A stretch of 11,485 nt of DNA from an uncultured Streptococcus sp. (GTDB taxonomy: Bacteria > Bacillota > Bacilli > Lactobacillales > Streptococcaceae): contig CAKPXD010000031.1 in the NCBI GenBank assembly GCA_934201655.1, forward strand, positions 1 to 11,485. Reading direction: 5' to 3'. Position 1 is the stretch's first letter. Each line of letters begins with the position of its first letter. The position numbers and the translations under genes were made by a program. Below are positions 6,086 through 11,485 of this stretch, in pieces. The notes beneath the pieces were generated by a model. That model did no database searches. It was not told the origin of the DNA and was given only the letters and a program-made list of their open reading frames with translations.

Positions 6086-7069
6086 ATGGTGATTCTGAGT
6101 GTCAGTAAAAGAGGACGTGTTCACGAAAAATTAAAAAAACCATGTCAGGATCGCTCTCTGGTAAAAAAAATTGGTGAGAACACATGGATTCTGACTTTAG
6201 CAGATGGTCACGGAGGTTTTCCATATGTACGTTCTGGTTTTGGAGCCCAAATTGCATGCAGAACAGCACAGAAAATTATGGCAGATGAAACAATTCCGGT
6301 GGAAGAATATCCGAAAAAGATCAAAGAGGTTTTTGATGCCTACACAGAGAAGCATCTTCATCTCCATCCCCTCACAGATGAGGAAAAGAAAAAACTTGGT
6401 TCCAGACCTGAAACGTATGCCTATGGTACGACATTACTGGCAGTAAAGATTTCACCAAAAGGTACATATCGTGTTCAGCTTGGTGACGGAAAACTGTCGG
6501 TGCTTGATACATTTGGAGCTCCGTTTAATGAATTGCCTGCGGATCCAAACTGTTATGCAAATATCACATCATCGCTGGTGCAGCCAGATGCGCGATTCCG
6601 CATCAGCTATCAGGAGGATTCTGCATCCGCTGTAGTTCTTAACAGCGATGGATACGAGCCGGAAGGAGGATTTCCATGGAAACTGTTAAACAACGCTGTA
6701 GAAAACTGGGAAACATATCAGGAAAGTGATCTGATAGAGGAAATGGTTTCGGAAGATCACCGCGGCGATGATCAGACAATTGTCCTCTTTCTGAATGAAA
6801 ATGCTTTTACGGAAAAGTATAAAAAAGAAGTAAGAGAGCAGGCCGCTGAAGAAGCAGAGAAAGTTCATAAGTTCCACAAGCAGGAAAAACTTCTTGAGGA
6901 AAAACGTGAATTAGAGGCTTTCCTGACGGCAGGGCTCAGAAAATACAGAGAAATGGAAAATGATGCAGAAGCAGCAGGATTTCGTGAAAAAAGTCTCAAA
7001 CCGAGATATCAGGCTTACAATGCCGTCTGCGTAGAGCTGGAATGTCTTCTTAACGAAATGGCAGAATAA
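6086..7069 (+). CDS. PP2C-family Ser/Thr protein phosphatase
   Basis: The 327-residue product has the PP2C metal-binding framework: Asp22 in CQDRS, DGHGG (40-44), YGTTLL (113-118), GDGK (133-136), SDG (187-189) and GDDQT (227-231). These provide the conserved aspartates of the bimetal centre, so it should be active. PP2C enzymes remove phosphate from Ser/Thr; the natural counterpart here is the kinase two genes upstream. After the catalytic domain comes a charged extension (about 245-327) rich in Glu, Lys and Ala that looks like a coiled coil, unlike the smallest PP2Cs; it may bind a partner. The start ATG at 6086 is preceded by AAAGGA at a slightly long distance (about 12 nt), so translation initiation may be weak. 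No better in-frame start exists: an upstream GTG is followed at once by a stop. Confidence 0.9.
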   Translation: MVILSVSKRGRVHEKLKKPCQDRSLVKKIGENTWILTLADGHGGFPYVRSGFGAQIACRTAQKIMADETIPVEEYPKKIKEVFDAYTEKHLHLHPLTDEEKKKLGSRPETYAYGTTLLAVKISPKGTYRVQLGDGKLSVLDTFGAPFNELPADPNCYANITSSLVQPDARFRISYQEDSASAVVLNSDGYEPEGGFPWKLLNNAVENWETYQESDLIEEMVSEDHRGDDQTIVLFLNENAFTEKYKKEVREQAAEEAEKVHKFHKQEKLLEEKRELEAFLTAGLRKYREMENDAEAAGFREKSLKPRYQAYNAVCVELECLLNEMAE

Positions 7070-7107
7070 ATCTGTGTTGTACAGAATGGCAGAAAGGGGG
7101 TGGAAAG

Positions 7108-8070
7108 ATGCCGCTTTTATATGATGAAGTAGAGATTGATGAGTGGACAGAAACCATGCTGCTGACAGAGAGATTCACACCGCCGCGCAATGGGCGGATG
7201 CTTCGATTCAGACTGTCTGATGGCAGCCGCAGAAAACTGCTTTACACTTGCATAGACGGCAACTATGCAGGACCGTTTTCCGCTGAGAATGGCGCAGTGA
7301 CCGTTGAAAATGGGATTGGAATTCTGGAAGCGCTCCGGGCAGGCTGTCACGCTGCACAGGTGATGGCAGTTGATGTAGAAGAATTTCTTCTTGATCCACT
7401 GGAGATTCCGGTGAGTCCTGTTATTGTTACACTCTCAGATGGAGAGCAGGCTGCTGTCCGTATTTATGGTGAAGCAGAGATTTCCATTCGTGTGCGTGAC
7501 AGTGACCTTTTGATGGAAGAAGTAAAACGTGGAAAAGTTACAGCGCCGGAAAGACGTGCCGAGAGGGTTATAAAGAAGTGTCTGAAACGGGAGATCTCTC
7601 GTAAGATGCCGCAGATTATTACAACCGGTCATGTACTGGAAGGCATTGCCGAACTGGATGAGGAAGCTGATTCCATTGGTCAGACAGCGGCCAGCCATGC
7701 AGAGCAGATGCTTCCCTGGCTTGAAGTAGTATCCTGCGAAGTGACCTTGGAGGTACTGGATCTGGATGAGAGCATACTGGAAAAAGAAAACTACAGATGG
7801 AGGCAGAAAGAAGCGGAATCAGCAGAACAAAGAGCTATGCAGATGCGCCTTGTGGAAAAAGCAGGCGATGCCTTGATTGCTGCCTATGGTCAGTCAGCCA
7901 TCCCGCCGGAGATGCTTCAGATTGTGGCAGTCTACGCACAGAATCAACCCATGGTCAGTGCGGATGAACTGACAGTGCTCTGCGGCAAGCTGAAAGCTCT
8001 TTCTGAAAAATATACCCCGCAACTGTTGCTGGACAATATAAAAACTCTCACAGGAGGAGTTACCAGATGA
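7108..8070 (+). CDS. SPFH/Band-7-like domain protein
   Basis: The 320-residue product resembles soluble SPFH (stomatin/prohibitin/flotillin) proteins. Around residues 100-225 there is the expected alternation: a strand pair with SDGEQAAVRIYGEAEISIRVRDSDLL (inside the pattern of Band-7 repeats), a helical segment of Arg/Lys/Ala (about 145-200), and the closing strand WLEVVSCEVTLEVLDLD. A Glu/Arg/Gln-rich helix follows (about 222-255), and then another helical region to the C-terminus. No transmembrane hairpin is present at the N-terminus, so membrane attachment is not obvious; oligomer formation is plausible. Translation starts after AAAGGGGGTGG. Its stop overlaps the HerA-like start (ATGA, 4 nt), so the two are likely co-produced. 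Assignment is by pattern only and should be regarded as moderate. Confidence 0.6.
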   Translation: MPLLYDEVEIDEWTETMLLTERFTPPRNGRMLRFRLSDGSRRKLLYTCIDGNYAGPFSAENGAVTVENGIGILEALRAGCHAAQVMAVDVEEFLLDPLEIPVSPVIVTLSDGEQAAVRIYGEAEISIRVRDSDLLMEEVKRGKVTAPERRAERVIKKCLKREISRKMPQIITTGHVLEGIAELDEEADSIGQTAASHAEQMLPWLEVVSCEVTLEVLDLDESILEKENYRWRQKEAESAEQRAMQMRLVEKAGDALIAAYGQSAIPPEMLQIVAVYAQNQPMVSADELTVLCGKLKALSEKYTPQLLLDNIKTLTGGVTR

Positions 8071-10502
8071 AGGCCTACATAGAACTTACAAGCGTTCCGA
8101 TTGCAAGAGAAAACACACCGCTTCTGGCTCCGGCCGCAGAGCTGGCAGAGCGGCTTGCACAGGGAGGAGAGGCAGTGGAATTACGCCTCCAGAAAGAAGC
8201 AGATGCGATTCACTGCTATATGGGTGTCTCTTCCCTTAGTTGTGCAAAAACTCTTATTTTGCTGTTGAAGCAGTTCCGCTGCGGCTTTCACTCAGCGGAG
8301 CAGCTTTCGGAAATGAGCACCGAAACACTGCTGCTGCGCGGTGCGTCAGAAACATATCACATCATTCCGGGACAGAATCGGGGAAGTACGCTTTTGATGC
8401 GGGAAATTGTTCCAGACGCAGGACGCAGCAAAAGCCTGTATTATACGCTTGGCCAGATGCCGGAGGGACACGGATATTCAGTGCTGACTCGAAAGTCTCC
8501 GCAGCTGGACATGCGCACATCTACCCTGCTGAAAAATATGGCAGAACAGAATCAGAATGCCGACATGCAGCTTTATGAGAAGCTGTTTCATGCAGATACG
8601 CGGTATCAGTGTGTCATGGCGGTTTTTGGACAGAATCCGGAAGAGCGAAAGCAGCTCGAGACGGAGCTGATGCATGCGTTTGCTGGGATGAAGACATATA
8701 ATATTCCGAAGACTAAGATTTGTGTAGATGCCGAAACGGTATGGAAAGCAGCAGAACAGACTGCCCTGCAGGTTATGCCAAGAAGCAGCACGGCAGCCTT
8801 TCTGTTTCTGGCGGAGGAGATTCAGGCATTAACCTGTCTGGAAGGAGTGTCACAGAAAAATGGAATTCGGCGAAATCATGACACACTGTTTTCAGAGCAG
8901 GAAAATAAGAGTATCTGGTCTAAAGACACCTCTCTGCTGCTGGGGAAAAATGAGATGGGAGAGGAGCAGAGAATCCCGTTCCGAGAATTAAAAAAGCACA
9001 TGTTTGTTGCAGGAGCTCCCGGTTCCGGCAAAGGAAATCTCATTTTTTCGATCGCCAATCAGCTTCACCGGCAGAAGATTCCGGTTCTGATGCTGGAATC
9101 GGCCAAGGAAGAGCAGCATTATCTGAGAAAAACGATGCCGGATTTACGGGTGTGGAGACCGCAGAGCGGTAACTTTGTCCTGAATCCGTTTGCCCTCCCG
9201 CCCAATGTTACACTGGAACAATACCGTGCCTCTCTGAAAGAGATCCTGCAGACCTGCGTTAAGGGAGACGGCCCGCTGGAAGAACTGTATCAGACGACGC
9301 TGACCAGATGTTTTGCAAAGTATGGATATACGCAGGCCAGTATGATGTACAGTCCGGGCACGGTTCCATTTGGTCTTCATGAGTTTATGCTCGAGTTCAA
9401 CCGTCTTCTGGATCAGAACGGATACAGCGGAAAAACGATGGCCGATATAAAATCAGCAGGCCATACGCGTATGCGCGCACTTCTTGATGCAAACCCGGAT
9501 GTTTATGATACGGCGGTGCAGCCGATCCCCATCACAGAATTGCTGAATGGAGAAAATCTTCTGCAGCTGAATTGTCTTACAACGATCGAGGCGAAGCAGA
9601 TGTTTGCGACTATGATTCTCATTTCACTGGCAGCATACCTTCGGATCAATGCAAAACACAGCAGCAGACTTCAGTTGGTGATCATTTTAGATGAGGCTCA
9701 CAATCTTCTTCGGGGAGCAGAAAAAAGTGACGGCGAAGGGGTGTATTCTTTTGCAGAAAACTTTCAGAATCTTCTTCTTGAAATGCGCTCGATTGGGGTT
9801 GCATTTGTTATTTCTGATCAGACGGCAGACAACGTTCCGACGACAATACCGGATATCTGTGGGACAAAAGTTTTCCTTGGCCCTTCCAGATTTTCCGGAA
9901 TCGAGCGTTATGCGGCACTTTTCCGGGCAGATGAAACGACATTGGAACATCTGTATCTTCTGGGACCGGGAGAAGGTGTTTATACTACATATGGAATGTC
10001 AGTCGGAGCGTATTTTTCTACGCCCAATATTTTAGACCGTTATCAGATGGAAGAGGGATATCCTGCAGAGAATTCTTTTGTGGAAAGGAATGCCCGTACA
10101 CTTTTTGAAACCTATCTGGAATGCCAGAACTGTGCTTCCAGCGGACATTGTACCCTGGAACAGAAACAGCAGGCCCGTCAGACTGCGATCAGTGTGGATG
10201 CGGAGTGCCGCGGTCTGTTCTGGAATGCAGTCCGTGCGTCAGAACGTGCAGCGGCAGAAGAGAAAACGGGGGACGAAAAAAGTCAGAGAGAGAGCAGGAT
10301 GGCAAAGGAACAGCTGCGGAAAGTTCTGGATTATATGGCTGTGAAAATTGCAAAAGCCGACAATACCGACTGCTGTATCACGCAGCTGATCCGGCAGCTG
10401 AATCGGGAGTCAGCATCGTCGCATCTGGTGCGGGAAATTTATGTAGAGGCACTGCGGAAACTGGCAGAAAGCAAAAAGAAAACAGGAGGATCAAAAGCAT
10501 GA
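8067..10502 (+). CDS. HerA/FtsK-type P-loop ATPase with C-terminal cysteine cluster
   Basis: An 811-residue ATPase. The N-terminal 280 residues are an alpha/beta region of unknown function. The RecA-like motor carries Walker A GAPGSGKG (316-323), Walker B LVIILDEAHNL (537-547; Asp542, Glu543) and a sensor-like SDQTADN (583-589; Gln585). The segment KIPVLMLESAKEEQHYLRK after Walker A and the long insertion before Walker B are typical of HerA/DUF87 enzymes, hexameric DNA translocases used in end resection and, with nucleases, in phage defence. Near the C-terminus Cys686, Cys689, Cys695 and Cys714 suggest a zinc or Fe-S site, followed by a charged helical tail. The gene overlaps its neighbours by 4 nt on both sides, tying it to the SPFH-like protein and the nuclease. 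VirB4-like conjugation ATPase is the alternative, but no conjugation genes are present. Confidence 0.88.
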   Translation: MKAYIELTSVPIARENTPLLAPAAELAERLAQGGEAVELRLQKEADAIHCYMGVSSLSCAKTLILLLKQFRCGFHSAEQLSEMSTETLLLRGASETYHIIPGQNRGSTLLMREIVPDAGRSKSLYYTLGQMPEGHGYSVLTRKSPQLDMRTSTLLKNMAEQNQNADMQLYEKLFHADTRYQCVMAVFGQNPEERKQLETELMHAFAGMKTYNIPKTKICVDAETVWKAAEQTALQVMPRSSTAAFLFLAEEIQALTCLEGVSQKNGIRRNHDTLFSEQENKSIWSKDTSLLLGKNEMGEEQRIPFRELKKHMFVAGAPGSGKGNLIFSIANQLHRQKIPVLMLESAKEEQHYLRKTMPDLRVWRPQSGNFVLNPFALPPNVTLEQYRASLKEILQTCVKGDGPLEELYQTTLTRCFAKYGYTQASMMYSPGTVPFGLHEFMLEFNRLLDQNGYSGKTMADIKSAGHTRMRALLDANPDVYDTAVQPIPITELLNGENLLQLNCLTTIEAKQMFATMILISLAAYLRINAKHSSRLQLVIILDEAHNLLRGAEKSDGEGVYSFAENFQNLLLEMRSIGVAFVISDQTADNVPTTIPDICGTKVFLGPSRFSGIERYAALFRADETTLEHLYLLGPGEGVYTTYGMSVGAYFSTPNILDRYQMEEGYPAENSFVERNARTLFETYLECQNCASSGHCTLEQKQQARQTAISVDAECRGLFWNAVRASERAAAEEKTGDEKSQRESRMAKEQLRKVLDYMAVKIAKADNTDCCITQLIRQLNRESASSHLVREIYVEALRKLAESKKKTGGSKA

Positions 10503-11305
10503 GTGCAGATATGAGTGATATGGAATATGACGCGGATGATATGACCGAGGATACCCAGGATGACAGTTTCGATCTGGATGAGGATATTTGGGATGACAAT
10601 GCTGATTTGGCAGAGGATGATCGCATGGATTTGAGTGCAAACGATTCGGAGTGGGATCTGGAAGAACCGGATCTGGAGGAATTGCGGGATCCCACAATCG
10701 GAGAAGCAGACCTTGCCGTGGTACGGGAAATGGAGGAAAGCGGAGAGTTCGACGAGGTACTTCCCAGTGATCTTGGCAGTGTCAGGACAGGCGGAAGCAA
10801 CAGCCGGACGGCAGAGATTCATATCGATATGCCGTTAAATTCAGCAGCCGGTTATTCGGCAGAGGATTTTCTGGAGCAGACACAGATGCAGGAAGATGGA
10901 CTGAACATGCTTACAGTAGAAGAGCTCTTAAAAAATCATGAAACTTATTTGGAAAATGGAAGAGATCCGGCAGGAAGCCGTGCGCAGGCAGACTTTCGCG
11001 ATAGACTGGAAACTGCCCTGGTTGAGGATAAAATGGAGGAGGGATACAGTCTGGAAGAAGCGGAACTTGCAACAGAAGAAGAACTGCGGGGCGGTGCGGC
11101 GCTGCATAACCCCGATCAGATTGCAGGCGGCAACTCACAGGAGATCCATGCATTCGCGGCTGGTTCAGCCAACTGCGCTCTTGGCTCTCTCTGGAGGCAT
11201 GGCCGAGCGGATGAATTATATCGTCAGGTAAATGAGTTGGCAGAAGAGATGACCGAGGAGGAAAAGCAGAGGACATATCTGGATGTGCGGCTGGATGTTT
11301 TGTGA
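10499..11305 (+). CDS. Acidic protein with C-terminal Novel toxin 15 (Tde-like) DNase domain
   Basis: This 268-residue product has a very acidic N-terminus (about 1-100, rich in Asp/Glu) and a C-terminal domain (about 104-268) that I recognise as Novel toxin 15 (Toxin_43). Visible markers are HIDMP (about 108-112), QEDGLNMLTVEELLKN (131-146), a helical linker with QADFRDRLE, ALHNPDQIAGG (201-211) holding the HxxD motif His203-Asp206, GSANCALGSLWRHGRADEL (222-240; replacing the usual NSSIGSQW) and TEEEKQRTYLDVRLDV (252-267). Agrobacterium type VI effectors Tde1/Tde2 use the same fold and HxxD to cut DNA. The start is the ATG in the ATGA overlap with the ATPase, with AGGAGG upstream; a longer frame upstream is a shadow of the ATPase gene. 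No signal peptide or secretion domain is present and no immunity gene follows. Intracellular nuclease effector is the best inference; the acidic part could be inhibitory. Confidence 0.8.
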   Translation: MSADMSDMEYDADDMTEDTQDDSFDLDEDIWDDNADLAEDDRMDLSANDSEWDLEEPDLEELRDPTIGEADLAVVREMEESGEFDEVLPSDLGSVRTGGSNSRTAEIHIDMPLNSAAGYSAEDFLEQTQMQEDGLNMLTVEELLKNHETYLENGRDPAGSRAQADFRDRLETALVEDKMEEGYSLEEAELATEEELRGGAALHNPDQIAGGNSQEIHAFAAGSANCALGSLWRHGRADELYRQVNELAEEMTEEEKQRTYLDVRLDVL

Positions 11306-11394
11306 TAATAAGACCAATGGAAAAGACCGTTTGGAGCACAAGGCATCGGGACATTAATTGAGTAAAATTAAAAGTAAAAAAGATGCAAATCCGG
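11306..11394. other. Intergenic region after the rightward operon
   Basis: No immunity-like gene and no convincing intrinsic terminator were found between the toxin-domain gene and the next promoter. A weak CCAA/TTGG pairing near 11315-11333 lacks a U-tract. Operon readthrough into the next unit is therefore possible. Confidence 0.4.
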
Positions 11395-11423
11395 TTGACA
11401 ACCCCAGCGACATTTGATAGTAT
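11395..11423 (+). promoter_or_regulatory. Strong sigma-A promoter for a downstream gene
   Basis: TTGACA (11395-11400), a 17-nt spacer and TAGTAT (11418-11423) match the consensus closely. Transcription should start around 11430, giving a leader that runs off the window and contains the riboswitch-like sequence. Confidence 0.8.
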
Positions 11424-11445
11424 TTATCAAGTAATGTAATATTCC

Positions 11446-11485
11446 ATGAGGGAGTAGTTAGCACGAATGTGTGATTTGTCAACAT
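11446..11485 (+). ncRNA. Probable yybP-ykoY (manganese) riboswitch, 5' part only
   Basis: About 20 nt after the expected transcription start comes TGAGGGAGTAG, the hallmark of the yybP-ykoY family. It is followed by a short CAC/GTG hairpin (about 11461-11472) and GTCAACAT, which also resembles family members. The second half and the expression platform are outside the window. Family members sense Mn2+ and control metal transport genes such as P-type ATPases, MntP/TMEM165-like or TerC-like proteins. Assignment rests on a short motif, so moderate confidence. Confidence 0.6.

Noticed and set aside
6034..6105. 24-codon reading frame overlapping the PP2C start
   Set aside because: No spacing between the putative binding site and the ATG, and it overlaps the real gene's start in another frame.
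10121..10498. Upstream extension of the toxin-domain protein by 126 codons
   Set aside because: It lies wholly inside the ATPase gene in another frame. The ATGA overlap with AGGAGG just before 10499 is the obvious start.
8067..10502. Conjugation (VirB4/TraG) ATPase
   Set aside because: No relaxase, pilus or coupling genes are nearby; the DUF87/HerA-like motif layout with a nuclease neighbour fits better.
10378..10800. Serine-rich minus-strand reading frame
   Set aside because: It is the antisense reflection of the Asp/Glu-rich stretch of the toxin-domain gene (GAT/GAG read as ATC/CTC or TCC/TCA).

Overview
The window looks like chromosomal or accessory DNA of a low-to-mid GC Firmicute, most likely a gut Clostridium relative (Lachnospiraceae-like). 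This is inferred from strong AGGAGG-type ribosome binding sites, sigma-A style promoters, TTG start usage and short intergenic spacing. No rRNA, tRNA, transposase or CRISPR array was seen.

Layout: two divergent transcription units share a control region at about 3329-3593. The leftward unit (minus strand, 3328 to 164) encodes a GrpE-like nucleotide exchange factor, an Hsp70-like ATPase with NBD and beta substrate domain but almost no lid, and a 360-residue protein I do not recognise. It ends in a long terminator hairpin. The rightward unit (plus strand, 3594 to 11305) encodes seven proteins: a transglutaminase-like putative cysteine protease, a protein-kinase-fold protein, a von Willebrand A (TerY-like) protein with an intact MIDAS, a PP2C phosphatase, an SPFH/Band-7-like soluble protein, a HerA/FtsK-type P-loop ATPase with a C-terminal cysteine cluster, and an acidic protein ending in what looks like a Novel toxin 15 (Tde-type) DNase domain with an HxxD motif. 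The last three genes are tightly joined by 4-nt ATGA overlaps.

Interpretation (inference): kinase, PP2C and vWA together resemble the TerY-P phosphosignalling triad known from stress and conflict operons. Here they sit in front of a HerA-like ATPase plus a nuclease, a pairing known in principle from anti-phage systems, and opposite a dedicated chaperone pair. The whole looks like a regulated conflict or defence system in which signalling, and possibly proteolysis and chaperones, control an ATPase-nuclease effector. No immunity gene is visible next to the nuclease. The exact combination is not one I know as a named system.

The right edge, downstream of the operon, holds a strong sigma-A promoter and the beginning of what looks like a yybP-ykoY (manganese) riboswitch controlling a gene outside the window.
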